Origin: Chitinimonas taiwanensis DSM 18899
GTDB lineage: Bacteria > Pseudomonadota > Gammaproteobacteria > Burkholderiales > Chitinimonadaceae
Reading direction: 5' to 3'
Assembly: GCF_900119825.1 (NCBI RefSeq)
Contig: NZ_FPKR01000004.1
Coordinates: 248,001 to 312,000 of the forward strand
DNA length: 64,000 bases
In this document: piece by piece, positions 1 to 8,271 of the stretch
Layout of the letters: each line of letters begins with the position of its first letter
Numbering within the stretch: position 1 is the stretch's first letter
Notes under the pieces: model-generated
Database searches by the model: none
Seen by the model: the letters and a program-made list of their open reading frames with translations, nothing else
Told to the model about the DNA's origin: nothing
Program-made: the position numbers and the translations under genes

Positions 1-413
1 AGCGGGCCAACCAGGCGCGGCTTACCGTCCTTTTCGCTCAGGGTTAGTACATAGCTGGCATTGTTGGCGTGCTTCACATTCAGCTTGCTGCCGTCGAAGG
101 TGGCGGGGGCGAAGTCTTCAGTCAGGTCGCCATAGGGCGTATCGAACATGGTGGCGCGGCCGCTGACGGCATTGCCGTTCACCTGCTCGATCACCACCAC
201 GGTCTTGCCCTCATAACCCATGCTCTCGATGGTCCACTTGCCTTCCCAGCTGCCGAGGATGGCGGCGCTGGCCGGCGCGCTGACGGCTGGGGTGGGTGTG
301 GCGACTTCAGCAGGCTGGCTGACCGGTGCCGAAGGGGCGACCGGCGCGCTGGCGCAGCCGGCCAGCAGCAATAGGCCACTCAATAGGGCATAGGGGCGCA
401 ATGCGTGCTTCAT
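1..413 (-). CDS. Lipoprotein of unknown function (3' end cut by window)
   Basis: The gene reads leftward from an ATG at 413 and runs off the window, leaving about 137 codons. The N-terminus is a lipoprotein signal ending in LLLLAGC, so the mature protein should be lipid-anchored in the envelope. A Pro/Ala-rich linker follows, then a small domain containing GSWEGKWTIESMGYEGK and later NGNAVSGRATMFDTPYG, which looks like a compact beta-rich fold. A strong AAGGAG ribosome site sits 6-7 bases before the start. I do not recognise the family and assign no function. It is followed on its upstream side by murI in the same direction, 68 bp away. Confidence 0.75.
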   Translation of the reverse strand, partial: MKHALRPYALLSGLLLLAGCASAPVAPSAPVSQPAEVATPTPAVSAPASAAILGSWEGKWTIESMGYEGKTVVVIEQVNGNAVSGRATMFDTPYGDLTEDFAPATFDGSKLNVKHANNASYVLTLSEKDGKPRLVGP

Positions 414-481
414 GTTGAACTCCTTATTTGTCGTGGCGCGCATCATCGCATGCCGATAAAGCGCTTGCTAGGCGGCCGCCG

Positions 482-1321
482 TCACAGTTGCACCATTTCC
501 AGATGCTTGAGACTGCGCCCCAGAAAGCGCTCACCCACGGTCTGAAAACGCAGCGGAATATCCGTCACGTAGTAGCGGTAATCGGGCTCGGCGCGCTGCG
601 GATTGGCGATACCCAGCTCGCTCAGTGTGGCTGCCACCTGCTCGGCCACGCTGACCGCGGAGTCGACCAGCTTGATGCTGCTGCCGGCTTCCTGCGCGAG
701 CAACGGTTTAAGCAGTGGGTAATGGGTACAGCCGAGTACCAGGGTGTCGATGCCCTCGGCCAGGACCGGCTTCAGGTATTCCTGCACGGTGAGGCGGGTC
801 ACCGGGTGATCGAGCCAGCCTTCTTCCACCAGCGGCACCAGCAGCGGGCAGGCTTGCGAATAGACGCGCGCATCGGCATTCAGTGCATGCACACCACGCG
901 CGTAGGCGTTCGAGTTGACCGTGGTGGGCGTGGCGATCACGCCAATAGCGTCGTTCTGGGTCACGGCCACCGCATTGCGCGCGCCGGCCTCAATCACGTC
1001 GATAACCGGCACCGATACCCGGGCGCGGATCTTGTTGGCAGCCACGGCCGAGATAGTGTTGCAGGCGATGACCAGCAGCTTCACTTCCTGCTGCATGAGG
1101 AAGTCGACGATCTGTTGGGCGAACTGTTCGATGGTGGCGGTGGACTTCACGCCATAGGGCACGCGTGCGGTATCGCCGAAATAGACGATGTTCTCGAAAG
1201 GCAGGCGCTCCATCAGCGCGCGGGTAACGGTTAGGCCGCCGATACCAGAATCAAAGACGCCGATTGGGCGGGAAGCGAGCGGGGAGGGCATGGCAGGTGG
1301 ATGACGATGGGAAGTCGCCAT
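482..1321 (-). CDS. murI: Glutamate racemase
   Basis: This enzyme interconverts L- and D-glutamate in the cytoplasm, supplying D-Glu for peptidoglycan. The N-terminal signature GVFDSGIGGLTV and both catalytic cysteines are visible: C87 in IACNT and C198 in LGCTHYPLL (numbering from the ATG at 1321). The family's usual length is about 265-275 residues, so the first ten residues may not be translated; an internal ATG at 1291 (MPSPLAS) is the alternative start. Neither start has a clear ribosome site. It lies 33 bp downstream of queG in the same direction, so the two are probably cotranscribed. Confidence 0.95.
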   Translation of the reverse strand: MATSHRHPPAMPSPLASRPIGVFDSGIGGLTVTRALMERLPFENIVYFGDTARVPYGVKSTATIEQFAQQIVDFLMQQEVKLLVIACNTISAVAANKIRARVSVPVIDVIEAGARNAVAVTQNDAIGVIATPTTVNSNAYARGVHALNADARVYSQACPLLVPLVEEGWLDHPVTRLTVQEYLKPVLAEGIDTLVLGCTHYPLLKPLLAQEAGSSIKLVDSAVSVAEQVAATLSELGIANPQRAEPDYRYYVTDIPLRFQTVGERFLGRSLKHLEMVQL

Positions 1322-1354
1322 TCTACGCCAGCTGCGCGCCAGGCCCAGTGCGCT

Positions 1355-2431
1355 TTATGCGAGGCTGGCGCCGCGCTGCTGGTGCTGCGCAAGCGCCCAG
1401 TCTATGTGTTCGCGCACCAGGGGCGTGGCATCGGCCTGGCGGCTGGCCAGTGCAGCAAGCACTGCGGGGCTGCTCGGAGCATTGCCCAGGCCGACGGCTA
1501 GATTGCGCAGCCAGCGCTCGTAACCGATGCGGTAGATGGCCGTGCCGGCCAGGCGGTTGAGGAAATCCTGCTCGCTCCAGGCAAATAGCTCGACTAGGCT
1601 GGCGGCATCCAGGCCGTTGCGCACCGCGAAGTCGGCTTCGCTAGTGTCTACGGCGAAGCGGTTCCACGGGCAGAACAATTGGCAGTCGTCGCAGCCGTAG
1701 ACGCGGTTACCGAGCAGCGGGCGCAGCTCGGCGGGAATCGCGCCCTTGAGCTCGATGGTCAGATAGGAGATGCAGCGCCGTGCATCGACCTGATAGGGCG
1801 CCACGATGGCCTGAGTCGGGCAGACATCCAGGCAGCGCGTGCAGCGTCCGCAGTGTTCCTGCGCGAGCGGCGGGTCGATGGGCAGCGGCAGATCGGTGAA
1901 CAATTCGCCCAGGAAAAAGAAAGAGCCATGCTCGCGCGTCAGCAGCAGGGTGTGCTTGCCGCGCCAGCCCAGGCCAGCGCGCTCGGCGGCCGCCACCTCC
2001 ATCACCGGGGCGGAATCGACAAAGGCGCGGTAGCCGGTGGGGCCCACGCAGTCGGCAATGCGCTCGGCCAGCTTCTGTAGGCGATTGCGCAACACCTTGT
2101 GGTAATCGCGCCCCAGCGCATAGCGCGAGATAAACGCCGCCTCGCCATCGGCCAGTACGGCCTCGCTGGACTTGGCCTCTGGCGGGCGGTAGTTCATGCG
2201 CAGCGAGATCACCCGCCGCGTGCCGGGTACCAACTCGGCAGGGCGTGCGCGCTTCATGCCGTGCGCCGCCATATAATCCATCTCGCCGTGAAAGCCGGCG
2301 TCCAGCCAGGCCGTCAGGCCGGCTTCGACCTCGGCACCCAGATCGGCATCGCCAATCTGGGCCGCATCAAAGCCCAGCTCCTTGGCCCAGCGCTTAATAT
2401 CGCCGGCCAACGCCGTCCAATCCCGTTCCAT
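1355..2431 (-). CDS. queG: Epoxyqueuosine reductase
   Basis: QueG performs the last step of queuosine tRNA modification, reducing epoxyqueuosine to queuosine with a cobalamin and two [4Fe-4S] clusters. The N-terminus (ELGFDAAQIGDADL, then GEMDYMAAHG and PGTRRVISLRMNY) is typical of QueG, and two ferredoxin-like cysteine sets are present: CGRCTRCLDVCP and CDDCQLFCP. The protein is about 358 residues, normal for the family. I chose the ATG at 2431 because it matches the family N-terminus; the frame stays open to 2563, but that extension would run deep into divergent tsaE. The start lies only 18 bp from the tsaE start, so the two genes share a very tight divergent junction. Confidence 0.95.
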   Translation of the reverse strand: MERDWTALAGDIKRWAKELGFDAAQIGDADLGAEVEAGLTAWLDAGFHGEMDYMAAHGMKRARPAELVPGTRRVISLRMNYRPPEAKSSEAVLADGEAAFISRYALGRDYHKVLRNRLQKLAERIADCVGPTGYRAFVDSAPVMEVAAAERAGLGWRGKHTLLLTREHGSFFFLGELFTDLPLPIDPPLAQEHCGRCTRCLDVCPTQAIVAPYQVDARRCISYLTIELKGAIPAELRPLLGNRVYGCDDCQLFCPWNRFAVDTSEADFAVRNGLDAASLVELFAWSEQDFLNRLAGTAIYRIGYERWLRNLAVGLGNAPSSPAVLAALASRQADATPLVREHIDWALAQHQQRGASLA

Positions 2432-2449
2432 GGCAGGTTCATTTCCATC

Positions 2450-2947
2450 ATGCATAGGCAAGATCATACCCTGAGCGCCTTCCTGGCCGACGAGGCTGCC
2501 ACCCTTGGTCTGGGGGAAATCCTCGCCAGCGCGCTGCGCGGCGGACTCACTGTTTTTCTGCATGGCGACCTCGGCGCCGGCAAAACCACGCTGACTCGCG
2601 GCATACTGCGCGGCCTGGGTTATGCCGGGCGGGTGAAAAGTCCCACCTATACCTTGGTTGAACCTTACGTAGTTTCTAACTTACAATTCCATCACTTTGA
2701 TTTATATAGGTTTGGTGATCCGAGTGAATGGGAAGATGCTGGCTTTCGGGAAATGTTCAACCCGACCAGCGTGTGCATGGTCGAGTGGCCCGATAAGGCC
2801 GCCGGCCTGCTTCCCCCGCCCGACTGGATCATCACCCTGCTGCCCGAGGCCGACGGCCGGCGCCTGACCCTGCAGGCTGAAACGCTGACTGGAAAGACAT
2901 GTCTCGCAAGTTTGACCGATTCCCTGCCGACCCCAAGCGCCGCCTGA
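2450..2947 (+). CDS. tsaE: tRNA threonylcarbamoyladenosine biosynthesis ATPase TsaE
   Basis: TsaE is the small ATPase of the TsaBDE complex that makes t6A37 in ANN-decoding tRNAs. The P-loop GDLGAGKTT is at residues 39-47, followed by the conserved SPTYTLVE block and the late MVEWPD motif. The start is the ATG at 2450, giving 165 residues, a normal length. Its last 49 bp overlap the start of amiC, a common tsaE-amiC arrangement that suggests cotranscription. The stretch around 2660-2710 is noticeably A/T-richer than the rest, but the reading frame is intact. Confidence 0.94.
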   Translation: MHRQDHTLSAFLADEAATLGLGEILASALRGGLTVFLHGDLGAGKTTLTRGILRGLGYAGRVKSPTYTLVEPYVVSNLQFHHFDLYRFGDPSEWEDAGFREMFNPTSVCMVEWPDKAAGLLPPPDWIITLLPEADGRRLTLQAETLTGKTCLASLTDSLPTPSAA

Positions 2948-4173
2948 TCCTGCAAGGCGCAGTCGCCAGCCTGCTGTTTGGCATCGCCCCGCGCGCTTTT
3001 GCGGGCAGTGCAGTGGTGGCGGTGCGCGTCTGGCCGGCCAAGGCCTATACCCGCATCACGCTTGAGGCGAATGCCCCGCTGCAGTTCAAACACTTCACTG
3101 TGCCCGATCCCGAGCGCCTAGTGGTTGACCTCGAAGGGGCCGACTGGGGCGAGGAGCTCAGCAATATCGCTGGACGCATCGGTACCGAGGACCCGTATGT
3201 GAAGCAGTTGCGTGCCGGGCGCTTCAAGCCTGGCACGGTGCGGGTGGTGCTGGACCTGAAAACCGAGGTGCGCCCGCAGGTGTTCGCGCTCGAGCCATTT
3301 GGCGAATACCAGCACCGTCTGGTTATCGATCTTTATCCGGCCAAGAGCGAAGACCCTTTGTTGGCCCTGTTGCAGGACGGCAAAGCGCCGCCCCAGCCGG
3401 CCAGTAAGCCGCAAAAGGTCGAGAACGGGCGCGGCGAGGCCGAGGAGCTGAAGGTCGACCGGTTGGTGACCATCGCCATCGACCCAGGCCATGGCGGCGA
3501 AGACCCGGGGGCGGTAGGCAAGGGCGGCACCTATGAGAAGACCGTTACGTTGGCCATTGGCAAGAAGCTCAAGTCGCTGATCGACAAGGAGCCGAATATG
3601 CGCGCCGTGCTGACCCGCGATGACGACTACTTCGTGCCGCTCGGGCAGCGCGTGGTCAAGGCGCGCAAGGTCAATGCCGACCTGTTCATGTCCATCCATG
3701 CCGATGCCTTCGTGCGCCCGGATGCAAATGGCTCTTCGGTGTTTGCGCTCAGCGAGGGCAGTGCGACCAGCACCGCGGCCAAATGGCTGGCCAAGACTCA
3801 GAACGAGTCGGATTTGATTGGCGGCGTGCGTCTGGATGTGAAAGACCCGCATTTGGCCAAGACTCTGCTCGACCTGACCCAGACCGCCACCATCAATGAC
3901 AGCCTCAAGCTCGGCAAGGCCATGCTGACCGCCATCGGCGAGATCAACCGCCTGCACAAGCCGCATGTCGAGCAGGCCGGCTTCGCCGTGCTCAAGGCGC
4001 CGGATATTCCCTCGGTGCTGGTCGAGACCGCCTTTATCTCCAATCCGGAGGAAGAGAAGAAGCTGGCCGACGAGGCCTACCAGACCAAGATGGCGGAAAG
4101 CCTGCTGGCCGGCATCAAGCGCTATCTGTCCAAGAACCCGCCACTGGCGCGCAACAAGCTCGCACAAAGCTGA
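2899..4173 (+). CDS. amiC: N-acetylmuramoyl-L-alanine amidase (AmiC type)
   Basis: This periplasmic zinc amidase cleaves the stem peptide from muramic acid and helps daughter cells separate. The N-terminus has a twin-arginine-like signal (KRRLILQGA followed by a hydrophobic run and AFA), an AMIN targeting domain at about residues 37-140, a linker rich in Pro and Lys, and an Amidase_3 domain at about 190-410. Zinc and catalytic residues are visible: H198 in DPGHGG, E213 in TYEK, H267 in SIHAD and E376 in VETAFISN. A GGAAAG ribosome site precedes the ATG. It overlaps tsaE by 49 bp and is followed by a strong terminator. Confidence 0.95.
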   Translation: MSRKFDRFPADPKRRLILQGAVASLLFGIAPRAFAGSAVVAVRVWPAKAYTRITLEANAPLQFKHFTVPDPERLVVDLEGADWGEELSNIAGRIGTEDPYVKQLRAGRFKPGTVRVVLDLKTEVRPQVFALEPFGEYQHRLVIDLYPAKSEDPLLALLQDGKAPPQPASKPQKVENGRGEAEELKVDRLVTIAIDPGHGGEDPGAVGKGGTYEKTVTLAIGKKLKSLIDKEPNMRAVLTRDDDYFVPLGQRVVKARKVNADLFMSIHADAFVRPDANGSSVFALSEGSATSTAAKWLAKTQNESDLIGGVRLDVKDPHLAKTLLDLTQTATINDSLKLGKAMLTAIGEINRLHKPHVEQAGFAVLKAPDIPSVLVETAFISNPEEEKKLADEAYQTKMAESLLAGIKRYLSKNPPLARNKLAQS

Positions 4174-4183
4174 TGCGCAGCAC

Positions 4184-4212
4184 AACGGCCCCTGGTGGGG
4201 CCGTTGGTTTTT
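4184..4212 (+). terminator. Intrinsic terminator after amiC
   Basis: A perfect 9-bp stem (AACGGCCCC at 4184-4192 with GGGGCCGTT at 4197-4205), a 4-base loop and then GGTTTTT. It begins 11 bp past the amiC stop and closes the tsaE-amiC unit before the oppositely oriented response regulator gene. Confidence 0.85.
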
Positions 4213-4231
4213 CTGCGCCCGGCTTGGCGGC

Positions 4232-4606
4232 TTAATAGCGCAGCGCGTTCTCCACCGCTTCAATCAGTTTGCCGGCGCTGAAGGGTTTGACGATAAAGCC
4301 ATCCACACCGAGCGCCGTGGCAGCCTTCACCCGCGGCAAGGTGGCCTCGGCACTGACCATGATCACCTTGGGGGGCTTGCGCAGCTGGCGCAGGGTGGCC
4401 AATACATCGATGCCGTCGCTGCCGGGCAGATTGATATCTAGTAGCACCAGATCGGGTGATTTGTCCTGGCAGCCCTGAATGCCTTCCTCGCCCGTGCTGG
4501 CCGAGCCGGCGTGCTCAAGGCCGGCATCGGTCAGGATGCCGCGTATCAGCGTACGCAGAATGCTGTCGTCGTCGATGACGAAAAAGCTGGGCTTATCGGC
4601 CGGCAT
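4232..4606 (-). CDS. Single-domain response regulator (CheY-like receiver)
   Basis: A stand-alone receiver domain of 124 residues with no output domain. The acidic pocket (IDDD near residues 11-14), the phosphorylatable D57 in LLDINLPG, the VSA switch motif and the conserved lysine in FIVKPF are all present, so it should be phosphorylatable. The ATG at 4606 has a GAGGT ribosome site; the frame extends upstream to 4669, but this would clash with mutL and lacks support. No cognate kinase is adjacent. It diverges from mutL, with only 62 bp between the starts. Such proteins usually act in phosphorelays or chemotaxis-like signalling, but the partner cannot be told from sequence. Confidence 0.9.
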   Translation of the reverse strand: MPADKPSFFVIDDDSILRTLIRGILTDAGLEHAGSASTGEEGIQGCQDKSPDLVLLDINLPGSDGIDVLATLRQLRKPPKVIMVSAEATLPRVKAATALGVDGFIVKPFSAGKLIEAVENALRY

Positions 4607-4635
4607 GCTTACCTCGGCGGATGCGAGGCGGCTGA

Positions 4636-4641
4636 TATACT
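4636..4641 (+). promoter_or_regulatory. Possible -10 element for mutL
   Basis: TATACT lies 28 bp upstream of the mutL start inside the short divergent gap. No convincing -35 is visible at the expected distance, so this is a weak call. Confidence 0.3.
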
Positions 4642-4668
4642 GCCGGCCTGCCTCCAAAGTCCGTTTCA

Positions 4669-6528
4669 ATGTCGAAAATCTGCTTACTGCCCGATCATCT
4701 CGTCAACCAGATCGCTGCCGGCGAGGTGGTTGAACGCCCGGCGTCGGCGCTCAAGGAGCTGATGGAAAACAGCCTGGATGCCGGCGCGGCCTCCATCAGC
4801 GTAGACCTGGCCGAAGGGGGCAGCAAGCTGATCCGGGTTAGTGATGACGGCAGCGGCATAGACCGCGCCGAGCTGGCCCTGGCGCTGAGTCGGCATGCCA
4901 CCAGCAAGATCGCCTCACTGGAAGACCTGCACAAGGTGCGCACGCTGGGTTTTCGCGGCGAAGGTCTTGCCAGCATTGCCTCGGTCTCGCAGCTGAGCCT
5001 CAGTAGCCGCGCCGAGGGCAGCGAGCAGGCCTGGCGCGTGGAGGCCGACAATGGTCTGATCCATGAGGCCGAGCCGGCCGCACTGGCACGTGGCACCACG
5101 GTGGAGGTGCGCGATCTGTATTTCAATGTGCCGGCACGGCGCAAATTCCTGAAGACGGCCGCGACTGAGTACGCGCACTGCGAAGACGTGTTCAAGCGCG
5201 TGGCGCTGTCGCGCCCTGATCTGGCCCTGACCCTGACCCACAATGGCAAGGTGCAGTGGCGGCTGAAGTCCGAATCGCCCAGCGAGCGCATGCGCGCGGT
5301 GCTGGGCAATGAGTTTGCCGACAGCATGTTGCAGATCGAACAGGCGGCCGGCGGCCTGCGTCTGGCAGGTTTTGCCGGCTCGCCCACCCTGTCGCGTGCG
5401 GGGCGCGATGCGCAGTTTGTGTTCGTCAATGGCCGCTTCGTGCGCGACAAGGTGGTGCTGCACGCGGTGCGGCAGGCCTACCAGGACGTGCTGCATCTGG
5501 ATAGGCAGCCGCTATATGTGCTGTTTATCGAGCTCGATCCGGAAGCGGTGGATGTCAATGTGCATCCGACCAAGACCGAGGTGCGCTTTCGCGAATCGCA
5601 GGCTGTGCATCGCTTCTTGTTCCATTCGCTCAATCGCGCGCTGGCCGAGACCCGTGCCGGCAGTCTTGCGCCTAACGGTGATAGCCCGGCCGACGATGTC
5701 GTGCCTGGCAGCCTCGGCACATTCAGCTATCCCAAGCCCAGTTTCGAGCAGATGCGCATGCCGCTGGCCGTTAACGAGGGGGCGCCGGCTGATTTCTACG
5801 GCACCTTGTTTGGCGGTCTGCGCGAGGCAGCGCGCGCTCAGGATGCCCTGGCTAGCACCGAGGTGGCGGACCGACCTGTACCGACCTACGTCCTGCCGGC
5901 TGCGCCGCAGACCAGCCGCGCGCTGCCTGCGGGCGAGGACGACTTCCCGCCGCTGGGTTTTGCGCTGGCCCAGCTGCATGGCGTGTATGTATTGGCCCAG
6001 GCGCGCGATGGCCTGATCGTGGTGGACATGCATGCCGCGCACGAGCGCGTGGTGTACGAAAGACTGAAGACCGCGCTGGATGCGGCCGAGATGCCGACCC
6101 AGCCGCTGCTGATCCCGCTCGCCTTTCCGGCCGACCGGCTCGATGTGGCCACCGTGGAAGAACATGCCGACACCCTGCGCCAGATCGGGTTCGAAATGGC
6201 CGTGCTGGGGCCGAACCAGCTGGCGGTGCGTGCGATTCCCATGCTGCTGCGTGATGCAGATGCGATCGAGCTGGCGCGCTCGCTGCTGGCCGATATCCGC
6301 ACCGTGGGCGCCAGCCGCATGCTGACCGAAAAGCGCGATCAGCTGCTGGCCAGTATGGCCTGCCACGGCGCGGTGCGCGCCAATCGCAGCCTGACACTGC
6401 CGGAGATGAATGCGCTGTTGCGCGAGATGGAAGCCACCGAGCGTTCCGGTCAATGCAACCACGGCCGGCCGACCTGGTTCCGTCTGAGCATGAACGAGCT
6501 CGACAAGCTGTTCATGCGGGGCCAGTGA
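4669..6528 (+). CDS. mutL: DNA mismatch repair protein MutL
   Basis: MutL links mismatch recognition by MutS to strand incision. The N-terminal GHKL ATPase motifs are clear: ALKELMENSLDAGA, DDGSGI and TLGFRGEGLASI. The C-terminal dimerisation domain contains DMHAAHERVVYE starting at about D453, a version of the DQHAxxExxxxE endonuclease motif with Met in place of Gln, and later ACHGAVRA and CNHGRPT. This fits a MutL with its own metal-dependent nicking activity, as in bacteria without MutH. Length (619 residues) is normal. Its TGA stop overlaps the next ATG by one base, so the downstream membrane-protein gene is probably translationally coupled. Confidence 0.96.
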   Translation: MSKICLLPDHLVNQIAAGEVVERPASALKELMENSLDAGAASISVDLAEGGSKLIRVSDDGSGIDRAELALALSRHATSKIASLEDLHKVRTLGFRGEGLASIASVSQLSLSSRAEGSEQAWRVEADNGLIHEAEPAALARGTTVEVRDLYFNVPARRKFLKTAATEYAHCEDVFKRVALSRPDLALTLTHNGKVQWRLKSESPSERMRAVLGNEFADSMLQIEQAAGGLRLAGFAGSPTLSRAGRDAQFVFVNGRFVRDKVVLHAVRQAYQDVLHLDRQPLYVLFIELDPEAVDVNVHPTKTEVRFRESQAVHRFLFHSLNRALAETRAGSLAPNGDSPADDVVPGSLGTFSYPKPSFEQMRMPLAVNEGAPADFYGTLFGGLREAARAQDALASTEVADRPVPTYVLPAAPQTSRALPAGEDDFPPLGFALAQLHGVYVLAQARDGLIVVDMHAAHERVVYERLKTALDAAEMPTQPLLIPLAFPADRLDVATVEEHADTLRQIGFEMAVLGPNQLAVRAIPMLLRDADAIELARSLLADIRTVGASRMLTEKRDQLLASMACHGAVRANRSLTLPEMNALLREMEATERSGQCNHGRPTWFRLSMNELDKLFMRGQ

Positions 6529-7298
6529 TGACGATTGCCTTCCTGGTCAAACTGCTGGCCGCCCCGCTGATGATTGCGCTCGCCAGTCTGGCTGGTAAAC
6601 GTTGGGGGCCGAATATTGCCGGCCTGATGGGCGGCCTGCCCCTGGTGGGCGGCCCGGTGGTGCTGGCCCTGTGGCTGACCCGCGGCCCCGAGTTCGCCGC
6701 TGAGGTGGCGCTGGCCGCGCCCGTTGGGGTGTGGGCGAATATCGTGTACATGCTGCTGGTCGGCTTTGCCAGCGCGCGCTGGGCCTGGTATGTGGCCATC
6801 CCGATCGGCTGGCTAGGCTATCTGGCCAGCGGCTTGCTGCTCAATCTGCTGGGTCTTGCCCATGCGCTATGGCTCGGCCTGTTGGTGCTGCCCGGCCTGT
6901 GGTTTGCCGCCACCCGCTGGCTGCCCAGGCCCAGCGCCGCGCCGCGTGTGGCCCAGCTGCCGCGCATCGAAATCGCCACCCGCATGGCCGCGGCTGCCGG
7001 CCTTGTGCTGTCGCTGACTGCTGCGGCTGGCCTGTTCGGCCCCACGCTGACCGGCATCTTCACCGGCGCGCCGATTGCTGCCACCGTGATTCCCGCTTTC
7101 ACCTTTGCCAATGCCGGGCGCGATGCATTGCTGCTGGCCTTGCGCGGCTTTCTGACCGGGCTGATGGGCTTTACCGTGTTCTTTTATGTACTGGGCTACA
7201 GCATTCCCAGCCTGCATGCCTGGGCTTTTCTGCCTGCGCTCTTGGCCGGCCTGGCGGTCGGCCTGTTCGCGACCAAGCTGGCAAGGCGGGTAGGATGA
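6528..7298 (+). CDS. Multipass inner-membrane protein, uncharacterised
   Basis: A 256-residue, almost wholly hydrophobic protein with about eight predicted membrane segments separated by short loops. The N-terminal block [20 protein letters not shown] is shared, as far as I recall, with a family of uncharacterised proteobacterial membrane proteins; I know of no experimental function. The first and second halves both contain a Gly-rich segment with Pro (GLPLVGGPV and [10 protein letters not shown]), hinting at an internal repeat as in many small transporters. It is wedged between mutL (1-bp overlap) and miaA (4-bp ATGA overlap), so it must be cotranscribed with both, although no functional tie to repair or tRNA modification is evident. 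Confidence 0.85.
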   Translation: MTIAFLVKLLAAPLMIALASLAGKRWGPNIAGLMGGLPLVGGPVVLALWLTRGPEFAAEVALAAPVGVWANIVYMLLVGFASARWAWYVAIPIGWLGYLASGLLLNLLGLAHALWLGLLVLPGLWFAATRWLPRPSAAPRVAQLPRIEIATRMAAAAGLVLSLTAAAGLFGPTLTGIFTGAPIAATVIPAFTFANAGRDALLLALRGFLTGLMGFTVFFYVLGYSIPSLHAWAFLPALLAGLAVGLFATKLARRVG

Positions 7299-8218
7299 GT
7301 GCGCAGCCCAAGGCCATCTTCCTGATGGGCCCCACCGCCAGCGGCAAGACCGCGCTGGCCATCGAGCTCGCGCAGCGCTTTCCCGTGGAGTTGATCTCGG
7401 TCGATTCGGCGCTGGTGTTTCGCGGTATGGATATCGGCACCGCCAAGCCTAGCGCCGCCGAGCTGGCGGCGGCCCCGCACCATCTGATCGATATCATCGA
7501 CCCGACCGAGGTGTATTCGGCCGCGCAGTTCCGCGCCGATGCCCTGCGCCTGATGGACGAGATCACGGCACGCGGGCGGGTGCCGCTGCTGGTGGGGGGC
7601 ACCATGCTGTACTTCAATGCGCTGCAGCACGGCCTGCACGATCTGCCGCGCGCCGATGCGCAGGTACGCCAGGCGCTGGAAGCCGAGGCGGCTGAACGTG
7701 GCTGGCCGGCCCTGCACGCCGAACTGACCCGTGTCGACCCGACCACCGCCGCGCGCCTGAGCCCGAACGACAGCCAGCGCATTGGCCGTGCGCTGGAAAT
7801 TTTCCGCATCAGCCAGCGCCCGATGTCGGCCTGGCTGGCCGAGCAGACCAATGAGGCCTTGCCCTACGACTTGCTCAAACTGGCGCTGCTGCCCGTCGAC
7901 CGCGCCATCCTGCACGCACGCATCGCGCTGCGCTTCGAGCAGATGCTGGCCCAAGGCTTCATCGACGAAGTGGCAGGCCTGCGTGCGCGCTACCCGCTAC
8001 AGCCCGATCTGCCCTCCATGCGCTGCGTGGGTTACCGCCAGGCCTGGCAATACCTGGACGGCGAAATCGACCTAAGCACCCTGCACGACACCGGTATCTA
8101 CGCCACCCGCCAATTGGCCAAGCGGCAGATTACCTGGCTGAGGGGAATGGAGGGCTTGGTGCCATGCAATGCCGCTGATGCCGCGGCCTCTCACCAACTC
8201 GCTGCATTTCTTGCATAA
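7295..8218 (+). CDS. miaA: tRNA dimethylallyltransferase
   Basis: MiaA transfers a dimethylallyl group to the N6 of A37 in tRNAs reading codons that start with U. The P-loop GPTASGKT is at residues 12-19, followed by the family blocks [32 protein letters not shown] and VGGTMLY, and the C-terminal MRCVGYRQ...[15 protein letters not shown] segment. Length is 307 residues, typical. The ATG overlaps the preceding stop by 4 bp. In many proteobacteria hfq follows miaA; here a leftward TonB receptor follows instead, with a shared hairpin in between. Confidence 0.96.
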   Translation: MSAQPKAIFLMGPTASGKTALAIELAQRFPVELISVDSALVFRGMDIGTAKPSAAELAAAPHHLIDIIDPTEVYSAAQFRADALRLMDEITARGRVPLLVGGTMLYFNALQHGLHDLPRADAQVRQALEAEAAERGWPALHAELTRVDPTTAARLSPNDSQRIGRALEIFRISQRPMSAWLAEQTNEALPYDLLKLALLPVDRAILHARIALRFEQMLAQGFIDEVAGLRARYPLQPDLPSMRCVGYRQAWQYLDGEIDLSTLHDTGIYATRQLAKRQITWLRGMEGLVPCNAADAAASHQLAAFLA

Positions 8219-8242
8219 AAAAGCCCCCGCATCTGCGGGGGC
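8217..8242 (-). terminator. Intrinsic terminator of the TonB receptor gene
   Basis: A perfect 9-bp stem (GCCCCCGCA at 8223-8231, TGCGGGGGC at 8234-8242) with a 2-base loop. On the leftward strand it is followed by six T residues, a canonical terminator for the TonB receptor. Rightward it could also weakly end the mutL-miaA transcript. Confidence 0.85.
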
Positions 8243-8271
8243 GATTTCATTCAGGTGAATGCTGGCTGGAA

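Noticed and set aside
428-1234. 268-residue open frame on the + strand over murI
   Set aside because: It is antisense to a clear glutamate racemase gene and has His/Gln/Arg-rich composition typical of GC-rich shadow frames.
2099-2449. N-terminal extension of tsaE
   Set aside because: The open frame runs back through queG on the opposite strand; TsaE homology starts only near 2450.
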